This document shows positions 44,493 to 53,371 of a DNA stretch of 64,000 bases, in pieces; the stretch's first letter is position 1; every line of letters starts with the position of its first letter. The notes below the pieces were generated by a model that ran no database searches, had not been told where the DNA came from, and saw only the letters and a program-made list of their open reading frames with translations. The position numbers and the translations under genes were made by a program. Origin of the DNA: Phycisphaerae bacterium (GTDB taxonomy: Bacteria; Planctomycetota; Phycisphaerae; UBA1845); contig JAGFJJ010000049.1 in the NCBI GenBank assembly GCA_024102815.1, positions 1-64,000 of the forward strand. Reading direction: 5' to 3'.

Positions 44493-45074
44493 ATGCTGCC
44501 ACTGTTCGCCTGCGGCGCTCTGATGCTGCCTCTCTACCTGTCACCCGACGCGGGATCGGGTTCGTCCGTGCAAGCAAAATCCATCTATGACTTCACCGTT
44601 AAGGACATCGAAGGACAGGACGTCAGCCTTTCGAAATACAAGGGCGATGTGGTCATGATCGTCAACGTCGCCAGTTACTGAGGCTTCACCAAAAGCCAGT
44701 ACTCCGGTCTGGAGTCGATATTCAGGAAATACAAGGACCAGGGCTTCAAGGTGCTTGCGTTTCCGGCCAACAACTTCGGCGGGCAGGAACCCGATCCCAA
44801 CAAGAAGATCGAGTCCTTCTGCCGAAACGACATGAACGCCACGTTTGATCTCTTCGCCAAGATTTCCGTTGCCGGGGACGACCAGGACCCGCTCTACGCC
44901 TACCTTACGGGTCTGCCCGAGGGCCTTGGCGGAAAGATCACCTGGAACTTCAACAAATTCCTCGTCGGCCGCGACGGCAAGGTCATCGCCCGTTATGGAA
45001 CACGGATGTCCCCAACGGACCAAGAGATCACCTCGGCCATCGAGGAAGCGCTGAAGGCGGACAGACCCGAATAG
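44493..45074 (+). CDS. Glutathione peroxidase, probable selenoprotein (in-frame UGA)
   Basis: 193 codons with an in-frame TGA at 44679-44681 (codon 63). The frame before (NVASY) and after ([14 protein letters not shown]) matches the family pattern NVASxCGFT, so UGA stands exactly where the catalytic Cys/Sec belongs. The other active-site residues are intact: Gln98 in [11 protein letters not shown], and Trp151-Asn152 in [14 protein letters not shown]. Residues 1-28 look like a signal peptide or anchor. A hairpin with a GGTCT loop follows the UGA. The likely reaction is reduction of peroxides by thiols; the true reductant is unknown. A nonsense mutation or sequencing error is the alternative but is less likely given the hairpin. 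Confidence 0.85.
44701..44715 (+). promoter_or_regulatory. SECIS-like hairpin for selenocysteine insertion
   Basis: Five-base stem ACTCC (44701-44705) pairs with GGAGT (44711-44715) around the loop GGTCT. The loop G is 24 bases after the UGA. Bacterial SECIS elements lie within the coding sequence just downstream of UGA and need a small apical loop with G and U; GGUCU is the loop of the E. coli fdhF element. A second small hairpin, GGCTT (44682-44686) with AAGCC (44693-44697), lies between the UGA and this stem. Confidence 0.65.
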
Positions 45075-45141
45075 CGGTTCCTGAATTCAGTTCGGCCGTA
45101 CCTTCTCGCGTGGCGTGCGGCGATGGCTACAATGCCCGCGA

Positions 45142-45906
45142 ATGGACGCGGTCGTCGTGGACAAGCTGACGAAGGTCTTCCGCACGACGGAAGGCGGTGA
45201 GAAGCGGGCGGTGGACGGCCTGAGCTTCACCGTCGGGCCGGGGCAGATCTACGGTCTGCTCGGACCCAACGGGGCGGGAAAGACGACGACCTTGCGCATG
45301 CTCAGCGGGTTGATGGAACCGACCAGCGGTACGGCGGTGCTCGCAGGATTCGACGTCGCCCGCGATCCGCAGGCCGCCAAGCACGTCATTGGTTTCCTCA
45401 CGGCCAATACCGGGCTTTATCAGCGACTCTCTGCCCGGGAACTGCTGATCTATTTCGCCCAGCTCCATGGCATGGAGCTGTCCCGGGCTCGGGCGCGGGC
45501 GGATGAACTCATCGACTGGCTGGGCATCGGCGATTTCTCCCAGCTTCGCTGCGGGGCGATGTCCACCGGGCAGAAGCAGCGGGTCAACATCGCCCGGGCG
45601 CTGGTGGCCGATCCCCCCATCCTCATCATGGACGAGCCCACGCTCGGGCTGGACGTGCTCAGCAACCGGGTGATTCTCGAATACATCCGTCGCGAGCGCG
45701 AGCGGGGCAAGACGATCCTGCTCTCCACGCACTACCTCGACGAGGCCGAGACGCTGTGCGACCGCATCGGACTCCTCCACGACGGCAGGCTCGTGGCCGA
45801 GGGCGACATCGAGCACCTTCGCACCATCAGCGGGGAGGTGCGTCTCAGCAGCATCTTCCTCAAGCTCATCCGCGCCGACGAAAAAGTCGAGGCCATCATC
45901 GCATGA
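45142..45906 (+). CDS. ABC transporter ATP-binding protein (NatA/CcmA-like)
   Basis: The 254 residues begin MDAVVVDKLTKVFRTTEGGE. Walker A GLLGPNGAGKTTTLRMLSGL, signature MSTGQKQRVNIARALVADPP, Walker B ILIMDEPTLGLDV and the H-loop LSTHYLDEAETLCDRIGLLH are all complete. It ends in ATGA overlapping the permease start, forming one translationally coupled exporter. The substrate is not evident; NatAB-type systems export Na+ or drugs. Confidence 0.94.
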   Translation: MDAVVVDKLTKVFRTTEGGEKRAVDGLSFTVGPGQIYGLLGPNGAGKTTTLRMLSGLMEPTSGTAVLAGFDVARDPQAAKHVIGFLTANTGLYQRLSARELLIYFAQLHGMELSRARARADELIDWLGIGDFSQLRCGAMSTGQKQRVNIARALVADPPILIMDEPTLGLDVLSNRVILEYIRRERERGKTILLSTHYLDEAETLCDRIGLLHDGRLVAEGDIEHLRTISGEVRLSSIFLKLIRADEKVEAIIA

Positions 45907-48122
45907 AGTTTCACCGGCTCATCCGCACCATCTACTGGAAAGAACTGCTCGACATCCTCCGCGACCGACGCACGCTCGTGGCCATGATCGTCGTGCCCAT
46001 CGTGCTGTACCCCCTGCTGATGGTGGGCTCGGTCCAGGCGGTGGGCGTTCAGACGGAGGGGCTGTCCTCGGAGATATTCAAGATCGGAACGGTCGGCGAG
46101 ACGCAAGGCCGCCTGCTTCAGCAATTGGTGCAGCGCGACGATGCCGTGCTCTCGAGAATGGCCGAATTGGAGGAGAAGGAGGGCGAGCAGGGGAAGAAAA
46201 AAGTCAAACTGATGGACGCGCTGATCGGAGGCATGTCGCAGTCTCTGGCGGGACGCCTCGAAATCTTCCAGTTTGAGAATCGCGACGCGCTCGAGGCGGC
46301 GGTCCGCAACCGGGCGATCCAGGCCGGAGTGATCTTTGACTCCGACGAGTTGATCTCGGACCCGAACCAGCAGAATGCGGTCACGTTCATCGTTGACCAG
46401 GAGAACCTCCGCGGGAAGTACGTCGAGAGCCTGCTTCACAGCCTGCTCAATCGAACCGGTGCGCGCATGGTCTGGGCGCGCCTTCAGCAGCGGGGACTGC
46501 CGAAGTACCTCGATCAGCCCTTCACCATCGACACCGTCGACCTTTCGTCGCCGCCGTCCATTCTGGGCCAGATTCTTCCCCTGATTCTCATCCTCATGAC
46601 CATCACCGGGGCGATCTACCCGGCCATCGATCTCACCGCCGGCGAACGCGAACGCGGCACGCTGGAGTCGCTCATGGTCACACCCGTGCCGACGTTCGAC
46701 CTGATCGCCGGCAAGTTTCTCGTCGTGACCACCGTGGCTATCTTCGGCGCGACGCTCAACCTCGCCAGCGTGGCTGCGACCGTCCACTTCGGCGGTTTCG
46801 ACATCATGGTATCCGAGTCCGGCGGCGTCCCGCTCGCCACCATGGGCGTGGTCCTGCTCTCGCTCATTCCCTTTGCCGTGCTCATGTCGGCCATCATGAT
46901 CGCCGTGTGCAGCTACGCCCGGACCTTCAAGGAGGCCCAGAACTACGTCACGCCTGTGATCCTGGCGGTGCTCATCCCCGGCGGGCTCGCGGCCATGCCC
47001 ACGACGCGAATGGAGGGCGTCATGCTCGTCATGCCCGTGGGGAACATGGTGCTGCTCTCGCGGGAGCTGCTCCTGGGCACAAGCATTCCCGTGTGGCAGA
47101 TCATTCTCGTGCTGCTCTCCACGACACTCTATGCCGTCGCCGCCGTGGCCGTCGCCGCGGGGATCTTCGGACGAGAATCGGTCGTATTTGCCGACGGCAC
47201 GACAATGAAGGCGTCGCTGTCGCGGGCCATGATCCGCCCCAAGGCCATGCCGCCGGTTTCCACGAGCCTGATGATCGTGGCCCTGCTTTATCCGGTCTGG
47301 TTCTTCGTGCAGTCGAGCATATCGAGCCGATCGGGCGGCAACGTGGCCCAGGTGCTTTTCGTTACGGCTTGGGCCATGCCCCTGTTGTTCATCATCGTAC
47401 CGGCGATGATCCTCTGGTATTGCAGGATCAATCTGGCCAACGCATTTTTCCTGCGCATGCCCCGAGGATGGCACCTGCTTGCCGGGGTGCTGATCGGCGC
47501 TTCCGCATGGGTACCGGCGCACGAACTGACCGTCCTGCAAATGCGGCTCTTCGCGCTGCCGGCAGGCATCGAGCACTACGTCGAGGCTTTCGGCCAAGCC
47601 CTTCAGGAACTGCCACCCGTCAGCGCCGTGGTATTGATCGCCCTGGTTCCGGCGATTTGCGAGGAATCGCTCTTTCGCGGATTGCTGATGAGCGGGCTGT
47701 CATCCGGTGCGCGGAAATGGACGGCCATTCTCGTGTCGGCCGCGGTGTTCGGCGTTTTTCATTACGTGGCCTTCAAGTTCGTCGTGACAGCAGCAATCGG
47801 CATCGTGCTGGGTTACCTGTGCTGGCAGTCGCGGTCCATCCTGCCGGGGATCATCGCCCATGGACTGCACAACGCCGTAAGCATCATGCCCGTGCTCGAC
47901 CCGCGCTGGCCGACGTGGCTGGGTATCACGGATAGTACGACGGACACCGAATCCACGGCGCTTTCCGACGCGACCCTCACACACCTGCCGGTGCACGTCC
48001 TGGTGATAGGATTCGCCGTGCTGGTCGCAGGCTTGATGTTGGCGTCGATGCAACCACGCGGGACAGGTGATTCTAACAACCCGCCGGGTGCAACAGAGGT
48101 AGCAGGTGCTCGGCCGCGTTGA
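45903..48122 (+). CDS. ABC-2 permease fused to a CPBP intramembrane protease
   Basis: The 739 residues start at ATG 45903 within the ATGA overlap. The first half is a NatB-type ABC-2 permease: one helix, a large soluble loop of about 190 residues, then GGERGTLESLMVTPV-type blocks (TAGERERGTLESLMVTPVPT) and five further helices. The second half is a CPBP (CAAX protease/bacteriocin self-immunity) domain with CEESLFRGLLMSG (EExxxR), FGVFHYVAFKF (FxxxH) and HGLHNAVSI (HxxxN/S). The catalytic pattern is complete, so it could be an active protease or a scaffold. Its 3' end overlaps the small minus-strand gene at 48073-48249. Confidence 0.9.
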   Translation: MKFHRLIRTIYWKELLDILRDRRTLVAMIVVPIVLYPLLMVGSVQAVGVQTEGLSSEIFKIGTVGETQGRLLQQLVQRDDAVLSRMAELEEKEGEQGKKKVKLMDALIGGMSQSLAGRLEIFQFENRDALEAAVRNRAIQAGVIFDSDELISDPNQQNAVTFIVDQENLRGKYVESLLHSLLNRTGARMVWARLQQRGLPKYLDQPFTIDTVDLSSPPSILGQILPLILILMTITGAIYPAIDLTAGERERGTLESLMVTPVPTFDLIAGKFLVVTTVAIFGATLNLASVAATVHFGGFDIMVSESGGVPLATMGVVLLSLIPFAVLMSAIMIAVCSYARTFKEAQNYVTPVILAVLIPGGLAAMPTTRMEGVMLVMPVGNMVLLSRELLLGTSIPVWQIILVLLSTTLYAVAAVAVAAGIFGRESVVFADGTTMKASLSRAMIRPKAMPPVSTSLMIVALLYPVWFFVQSSISSRSGGNVAQVLFVTAWAMPLLFIIVPAMILWYCRINLANAFFLRMPRGWHLLAGVLIGASAWVPAHELTVLQMRLFALPAGIEHYVEAFGQALQELPPVSAVVLIALVPAICEESLFRGLLMSGLSSGARKWTAILVSAAVFGVFHYVAFKFVVTAAIGIVLGYLCWQSRSILPGIIAHGLHNAVSIMPVLDPRWPTWLGITDSTTDTESTALSDATLTHLPVHVLVIGFAVLVAGLMLASMQPRGTGDSNNPPGATEVAGARPR

Positions 48123-48249
48123 CCATCGCCGCAAGCGTCAACATCAATAACAGTGCAAAGACAACAGATTCTCGCAGGAGCTCCCGGAAATCAGGTGTGC
48201 GGCACATCCCGTCGATCGCGATGATCAGTTCGAATATCGGATGCCCCAT
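48073..48249 (-). CDS. 58-residue single-pass membrane protein coupled to the zinc-ribbon gene
   Basis: Starts at ATG 48249 in a TGATG overlap with the stop of the gene above, which supports coupled translation. The protein has an N-terminal polar part (MGHPIFELIIAIDGM), one hydrophobic helix (SVVFALLLMLTLAAMVNAA) and a short tail. It overlaps the 3' end of the CPBP gene by 50 bases in antisense. It is short and of unknown family, so coding status is moderately certain. Confidence 0.5.
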   Translation of the reverse strand: MGHPIFELIIAIDGMCRTPDFRELLRESVVFALLLMLTLAAMVNAAEHLLPLLHPAGC

Positions 48250-48845
48250 CAGACAGCCTCTCTCGGCGCGTCACACGGCGTTCCGCACTCCGGGCACACG
48301 CCGCTGACATTGCCGCGAAGATCGTATGCACAGTTCGCGCAAATCCCTTTGCGTTTGCGTTTTGCCAGACGGGCAGCAGGTATCGCCAGGATGCGCCCCA
48401 GCAGCAGCGAAGCCAGGAACGCCCATTCGTAGCGCAGGTAGCGCGGGTCCGACAAGTGGTCGTATATCCCGGGCTCGCGCGTCGCCGCGGCCAGTCCCTT
48501 GGGTAGCGCGGCAAATACCAATGTGCCCGGCGGCGCGTAAGGGTCACCACAAACGCAGCAGGCGCCGTTGACGAAGATGGAACCCTTGTAGAAACCGAGT
48601 CTGAACTTGTCGCCCAGAAGCATCCGCCAATAGGAGACGCGCATCGTGGTATCCAAGGGGCGAAATGCATAGAGATGATAATCGTGGTGCGCGAACAGGA
48701 TCATCGGTTTGAACGTCCCGGCGAGCCACACGGCCGCGACGAGGACCGGCGGAAGCAGCCCGAAGAACCACGCCGTGTTCGAGGGAACGGCCCATCGAGC
48801 CTTGAGCCAAGTTGTCAGGCGTCGCGACATCTCTTGGCCTGCCAT
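48249..48845 (-). CDS. Planctomycete membrane protein with C-terminal CPECGT zinc ribbon
   Basis: The 198 residues have one helix near residues 25-45 (NTAWFFGLLPPVLVAAVWLA), a central domain with a CC-V-C-GDPY motif (GACCVCGDPYAPPGTLV), a second hydrophobic stretch (YEWAFLASLLLGRILAIPAA) and a C-terminal zinc ribbon. The ribbon reads CANCAYDLRGNVSG followed by VCPECGTPCD. This tail is widespread in planctomycete proteins of unknown role. The ATG at 48830 is a second possible start. It is divergent from neither neighbour; it lies after fmt in the same direction by 27 bases and may be in its operon. Confidence 0.8.
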   Translation of the reverse strand: MAGQEMSRRLTTWLKARWAVPSNTAWFFGLLPPVLVAAVWLAGTFKPMILFAHHDYHLYAFRPLDTTMRVSYWRMLLGDKFRLGFYKGSIFVNGACCVCGDPYAPPGTLVFAALPKGLAAATREPGIYDHLSDPRYLRYEWAFLASLLLGRILAIPAARLAKRKRKGICANCAYDLRGNVSGVCPECGTPCDAPREAV

Positions 48846-48872
48846 GCCAGGGGCCCGGTCCCGGCGGAGTGA

Positions 48873-49838
48873 TTAGGTTTGCTCGGCGGATTCCGGCGTC
48901 AGAAGAACATCCCCGGGACGCACGCGCCTCCCGTTGACAAAATCGGGCCAGGTCATGACCCGCCCACCGGAAGGTCGAATTTCCAGAATCTCCACAAGGC
49001 CATCGTTCGCCGCGACACAGAGCCGCTGGTCGACGGTGCCGGGAGGATGATCCGGTTGGCCGGGAATCTCCGCCTTTCGTGCCCGCACCAAGGTCACCGT
49101 CTCTTCGCGTCCGGCACCCGAGCGGTAAATGGCTGTCGCCCCCGGCCACGGCGTCATGCCGCAAATCAACCGGGCAATTTCGTCGGCCGGTCGCGCGAAA
49201 TTCACGAAGCCGTCGCTTTTTTTGAGCTTGGGAGCCCGTGTGGCCTCGGCATCGTTCTGCGGAGTCCCTGTTGGCGTCTCGCCGCTTTCGAACTGCTCCA
49301 GTGCGGCGCGGACCGCATCGACGCCGACGCCAGCCAGCCGGTCATGCAATTCGCCGGCGGTTTCCTCGGGCTTGATGTAGGTCCATCGCGAGCTGAGGAT
49401 CGGCCCGGCGTCCATCCGCTCGACGATATGGAAAACCGAACACCCCGTCCGTTCCTCGCCCCGGACAATCGCCCAGTTGATCGGCGCCGCTCCGCGGTAC
49501 TTGGGCAGCAGCGACGCGTGCAGATTAATACACCCGCCGGGAAACGCGCCGCGTACTTCCGCGCCCAGCTTCTGTCCGAAGGCGATCACCAGCGACAGCC
49601 TGCACTCCAGATCCTTCAGCCGCCGCACATGCTCGGGCAGATTGACGTCCTCGATTTCCAGAAAGGGAAGCTCATGCTCCATGGCGAATTGCGCGACCGG
49701 CGTGGATGTAACCTTCCTCCCGCGGCCGCTTCCCCGAGCAGGCTGGGTCACCACCAGGGGCAGATCATGTCCGCTCTGCGCCAGCCAGCGCAGGCTGGGC
49801 AGCGCAAACGCCCCGGACGCCATCAGTACGATTCGCAT
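48873..49838 (-). CDS. fmt: Methionyl-tRNA formyltransferase
   Basis: Formylates initiator Met-tRNA in the cytoplasm. I use ATG 49838 (MRIVLMASGAFALPSLRWLA), giving 321 residues, because longer in-frame upstream sequence overlaps def. The catalytic segment is GGCINLHASLLPKYRGAAPI with the Asn/His of the family, followed by MDAGPILSSRWTYIKPEETA. The C-terminal OB-like domain is present (PWPGATAIYRSGAGREETVT). It lies 13 bases after def; the def-fmt pair is the usual arrangement. Confidence 0.97.
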   Translation of the reverse strand: MRIVLMASGAFALPSLRWLAQSGHDLPLVVTQPARGSGRGRKVTSTPVAQFAMEHELPFLEIEDVNLPEHVRRLKDLECRLSLVIAFGQKLGAEVRGAFPGGCINLHASLLPKYRGAAPINWAIVRGEERTGCSVFHIVERMDAGPILSSRWTYIKPEETAGELHDRLAGVGVDAVRAALEQFESGETPTGTPQNDAEATRAPKLKKSDGFVNFARPADEIARLICGMTPWPGATAIYRSGAGREETVTLVRARKAEIPGQPDHPPGTVDQRLCVAANDGLVEILEIRPSGGRVMTWPDFVNGRRVRPGDVLLTPESAEQT

Positions 49839-49851
49839 GGCCTGGGAGTCC

Positions 49852-50379
49852 TCAGCGGCGGGCGGCGTAGTCATCACGTAGCTGCCGAATGGCCCGGCGG
49901 TTGGCGATTTCATCGCCGGCCGACATCTGATCGATGATCAGCCGCCCTTCCAGATGGTCAAACTCGTGCTGCCAGATCCGCGCCAGGAGATCTTCAGCCG
50001 TGGACTCGTGGACGTTGCCCAGCGGATCGAGGAAGCGCATCACGGCGCGCCGGGCTCGCCGCATCTTCACATTCACACCCGGGATGGAAAGACAGCCCTC
50101 CTCGAGCTCCGCAGCCCCGGTCAGTTCCACGAATTCCGGATTGACCACGGCAAGGTTGTCGGCGGGGTCTTCTCCTGGGTTGCACACGAAGAGACGCAAG
50201 CTGAGGCCCACCTGAGGGGCAGCCAGACCCACGCCCTTTCCTTCCACCATGAGCCCGAGCATCCTTTCCGACAGCCGGACCAGATCATCCCCGAAGGACT
50301 CGACCGGCGCGCACCGTTTGCGCAGGACGGGAGCGGGGTACTTGACAATGGACAGCCGGGCAAGATCGGGGAGTTGCAT
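49852..50379 (-). CDS. def: Peptide deformylase
   Basis: Removes the N-terminal formyl group from new proteins; a metalloenzyme of the cytoplasm. From ATG 50379, 175 residues. All three motifs are present: GKGVGLAAPQVG (motif 1), EEGCLSIPG (motif 2, metal Cys) and QHEFDHLEG (motif 3, two metal His). The upstream region (about 260 bases) is shared with the divergent TPR gene. It precedes fmt by 13 bases. Confidence 0.97.
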   Translation of the reverse strand: MQLPDLARLSIVKYPAPVLRKRCAPVESFGDDLVRLSERMLGLMVEGKGVGLAAPQVGLSLRLFVCNPGEDPADNLAVVNPEFVELTGAAELEEGCLSIPGVNVKMRRARRAVMRFLDPLGNVHESTAEDLLARIWQHEFDHLEGRLIIDQMSAGDEIANRRAIRQLRDDYAARR

Positions 50380-50640
50380 AGTTTCGGACGAGTCGATCGG
50401 AACGCCCTGATTATCGCCAACGCTTGACACGATGAGGCGCTAAGATAGTATCCACCAGTTGTGAATTGTAAAGGTTCGCTGCGGCGTAGTTTGCCGCAAT
50501 GAGCGCTAGATTGCCACTGTGCGGCGCTTTTCCTGTCGTCGACAGTTGGTCCGCTTGGCGGGCCGATCCGACGATTCTTCGGCGCCCCAGCGTGCATCCC
50601 GTGCTTCCCTCCATAGCCGCTTGCTGAAGACCGCCGACTT

Positions 50641-52098
50641 ATGGCCAGGAAGAAAAACCCGGACAACGAGAACGCCGGCGATTCAAATGCTCGCCTGGAT
50701 ACCTCGGCAGAGGACAAAGCCAAAGCCCGCAAGTGGTTCGCCCGCGGACGGGAACTGGGTGAGAAAAAGCAATTCGACTACGCCGTTGAGTACTACGTCA
50801 ACGGACTGGAATTCTGGCCCGACGCGGTGGAAGAGGCGTGTAAGCCCCTGCACGGCTGCGCCGTCGCCCGCCGCCAGTTAGGCGGAAAGAAGCCCGGGTT
50901 CAAGGACTCGATGAAGCGTTCGATGTCCGACAAGAACCCGAGGCAGGCGTTCGTCAATGCACTGTGGCTTTTCGGACACGAGCCCGACAACGTCTCCTAC
51001 ATCGAGGGCGTCGTCCGCAACGCCAGCAAGCTCCGGGCGGACGATACCGCCCTGTGGGCGGCCAACGTTCATTTGAAAGCCCTGGAAAACAACACGAAGG
51101 CGTCGGGCAAGCAGTTCCAGGCATTGGCGGCCGCCATGGAAGAGGTCGGCGACCGCGCCGCCGCCCGCGAGGAAACCAAGTTCGCCGTGGAATGCTATCA
51201 GATCGGCGTCAACGCCCTGAGCGCCTGGCGCCGGCGCTCCCCGCGCGACGGCGACGCCGAGCTGCGCCTCCGCGATCTCTCCACCAAGCTCACCATCACG
51301 CGCGGCAAGTACAAGGACGGCGAGTCGTTTCGAGAGAGCATTGCCGACGACGAGGCCCAGAAGGATCTGCAAGACCGGCAGAAATCCGTGCAGAGCGCCG
51401 ACCGCGTTGAACAGCTCATCGAGAAGGCCCAGGCCGAGTACCGCGAGAGTCCCGACGACGCCGGAGTGCTCAACCGCCTGGTCGATCTGCTCACCCGCCA
51501 GGAAAAGGATGATCTGGAGAAGCAGGCCATGATCGTCCTGATGGACGCCTACAAGCGCTCCAACGACTACCGGCGAAAGATGCAGGCGGACGACGTCCGC
51601 ATGCGGCAGCTCTCCCGCCGGGCACGCATTGCCGCCAAATCGGGAGACGCTGAGGCCGCCAAGGAGGCCAAGTTCACCAGCCTGAAATACGACCTTGCCG
51701 TTTTCCGCGAGCGCGTCGAGAAGTACCCCACGGACAACCGCTATAAGTTCGAGTACGCCGTCCGGCTTCTCCACGCCGGGAAGTACGACGACGCCATTCC
51801 GCTGTTCCAGGCCGCACGGAACGACCCCAAGAATCGGGCCGCCTGCGGGATGTACCTGGGGCTCTGCTTCTACTCCAAGAAGTACTACTCCCAGGCGATT
51901 TCCACCCTCAAAGCCGAGCTGGAATCCTACGAGTTTTCCGACGACGACCTGGCCAAGAGCATGCTCTATTGGCTTGGGCGGTCCGAAGAGGACGCTGGGG
52001 ATGTGCCCGCGGCCCGTGAGACCTACGGCCGGCTCCTGCAGGTGGACTATAACTACAAGGACGTTCGCGAGAGACTGGACGCCCTGCCCGGCTCCTGA
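50641..52098 (+). CDS. TPR-repeat protein upstream of rpsT, function unknown
   Basis: The 485 residues start at ATG 50641. The N-terminus is Lys/Asn-rich and charged, followed by helical repeats. TPR-type units are clear in KARKWFARGRELGEKKQFDY followed by AVEYYVNGLEFWPDAV, and near the end in LYHAGKYDDAIPLFQAARND-type sequence and SMLYWLGRSEEDAGDVPAAR followed by ETYGRLLQ. No signal peptide or membrane helix, so probably cytoplasmic. It is 105 bases upstream of the S20 gene and transcribed with it or just before it. Confidence 0.85.
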   Translation: MARKKNPDNENAGDSNARLDTSAEDKAKARKWFARGRELGEKKQFDYAVEYYVNGLEFWPDAVEEACKPLHGCAVARRQLGGKKPGFKDSMKRSMSDKNPRQAFVNALWLFGHEPDNVSYIEGVVRNASKLRADDTALWAANVHLKALENNTKASGKQFQALAAAMEEVGDRAAAREETKFAVECYQIGVNALSAWRRRSPRDGDAELRLRDLSTKLTITRGKYKDGESFRESIADDEAQKDLQDRQKSVQSADRVEQLIEKAQAEYRESPDDAGVLNRLVDLLTRQEKDDLEKQAMIVLMDAYKRSNDYRRKMQADDVRMRQLSRRARIAAKSGDAEAAKEAKFTSLKYDLAVFRERVEKYPTDNRYKFEYAVRLLHAGKYDDAIPLFQAARNDPKNRAACGMYLGLCFYSKKYYSQAISTLKAELESYEFSDDDLAKSMLYWLGRSEEDAGDVPAARETYGRLLQVDYNYKDVRERLDALPGS

Positions 52099-52203
52099 TA
52101 GACTTCCTCGCTTCCTCCCGGGAGCGGAGTGTCCGTTTTCGGGCGGCACGCAAGGGTATCAAAGAAGGCGGAAAGCCGCGTTTTCATTGACGGAGATTAA
52201 TGA

Positions 52204-52485
52204 GTGGCGAATCTTCCCTCAGCCAAGAAGCGAATCAAGCAGAACGAGCGGAACCGCGCCCGCAACCGCACCAGAAAGTCGGCGCTCAAGACGGACACCC
52301 GCAAGTACCTCGAGACCTTGAGCAGCGGCGACGTGGCCAACGCCAAGAAGCAACTCGTACAGGTCACGAAGCGGTTGGATCAGACCGCAGCCAAGGGAAC
52401 GATCCATAAGAACACCGCGGCGCGGCGCAAGTCGCGGCTGGCTCGCCGGCTGAACGCCTTGGCCGCCGCCAAGCCCGTTTCCTAG
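52204..52485 (+). CDS. rpsT: Small ribosomal subunit protein bS20
   Basis: The 93 residues start at GTG (GGAG upstream). The sequence is Lys/Arg/Ala-rich and helical with the S20 signature SAKKRIKQNERNRARNRTRK at the N-terminus and GTIHKNTAARRKSRLARRLN at the C-terminus. It binds 16S rRNA. Length and motif are typical. Confidence 0.97.
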   Translation: MANLPSAKKRIKQNERNRARNRTRKSALKTDTRKYLETLSSGDVANAKKQLVQVTKRLDQTAAKGTIHKNTAARRKSRLARRLNALAAAKPVS

Positions 52486-52570
52486 GCCCGCGTGCCACGA
52501 TTGAAATCCGCATCCCGGCCGTCGCACAACGCGGCGCCGGGATGTTCTTTTTCCACAGGGAGGGGTCGCG

Positions 52571-53137
52571 ATGCATGACCCGGCGTCCTCTCGTTTTGTA
52601 TCTCGTGGCGGAGACAAACTCGCCGCCGCATTGGACGCCTTTCAGGTCGACCCGTCCGGTCGCGTCTGCGCCGATCTCGGGAGCCACGTCGGCGGTTTCG
52701 TGGATTGTCTGCTCCAGCATGGAGCGCTTCGTGTTTATTCCGTGGACACCTCCTACGGCACACTGGCTTGGAAGCTCCGCAGGGATGCTCGGGTCGTCGT
52801 TCTCGAGCGCACCAACGCCATGCATGCAACGCTGCCGGAACCGGTGGGCCTGGTCACGATCGATGTCGGCTGGACGCGGCAGGAGCGCGTCCTGCCCAAT
52901 GTCGCGCGCATGATCGAGCCTCGAGGGGTGGTCATCTCCCTGATCAAGCCGCACTACGAGGCGCCGCCGGAATGGCTGGCGCAGGGCCTGCTTCCTGAAC
53001 ATCGCGTGGAGGAGGTCGTAGCCGAAGTGGCGGAGAAGGCGCTCGCCATCGGATGGAAGCTCGTCGCAACGACACCGAGCCCGATTCGCGGTCACGGGGG
53101 CAATCTGGAGACTCTCGGGCGATTCGAGCGGGTTTGA
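52571..53137 (+). CDS. TlyA-like FtsJ-fold SAM methyltransferase lacking the S4 domain
   Basis: The 188 residues start at ATG with GGGAGG upstream. It begins FVSRGGDKLAAALDAFQVD, which resembles TlyA after the S4 domain. The SAM site is CADLGSHVGGFVDCLLQHGA, with VTIDVGWTRQERVLPN and the Lys in VISLIKPHYEA as FtsJ-type residues. TlyA methylates 16S/23S rRNA ribose; without the S4 RNA-binding domain the substrate is not certain. The ASP at VTIDVGW and Lys at LIKPHYEA support activity. Confidence 0.85.
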   Translation: MHDPASSRFVSRGGDKLAAALDAFQVDPSGRVCADLGSHVGGFVDCLLQHGALRVYSVDTSYGTLAWKLRRDARVVVLERTNAMHATLPEPVGLVTIDVGWTRQERVLPNVARMIEPRGVVISLIKPHYEAPPEWLAQGLLPEHRVEEVVAEVAEKALAIGWKLVATTPSPIRGHGGNLETLGRFERV

Positions 53138-53371
53138 AAGTCGGCACCTGGGGAAGACATGGCAAATCGAATGGGCCGTCGGCTCGGAGCGCGGCAGTTA
53201 CTGTACAGCAAAGCGACTTCACCACGCCCTGGTTCTTCGCCCTGCCCTGTGAGTACTTGACGATGCTGCTATGATGCTCGACCCGCGATGGGCGAACGGC
53301 GCGGAAGTTGCTACGCGAAGTCTTGCCGCCGATCAGGCCCGTTCGCATCGCGGCAACACGAGTCTGACTAC

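Noticed and set aside
44493..44681. Short 62-codon gene ending at TGA
   Set aside because: It is the first part of the GPx gene; the frame continues with perfect family match after the TGA, so it was merged into one selenoprotein call.
45732..47597. 621-codon frame opposite the ABC permease
   Set aside because: Same reason: no start context or domain, His/Asp/Gly-rich translation typical of antisense frames here.
52492..52505. GTGGCACG-like box near rpsT resembling a sigma-54 -24 element
   Set aside because: No GC ten bases downstream and no enhancer nearby.
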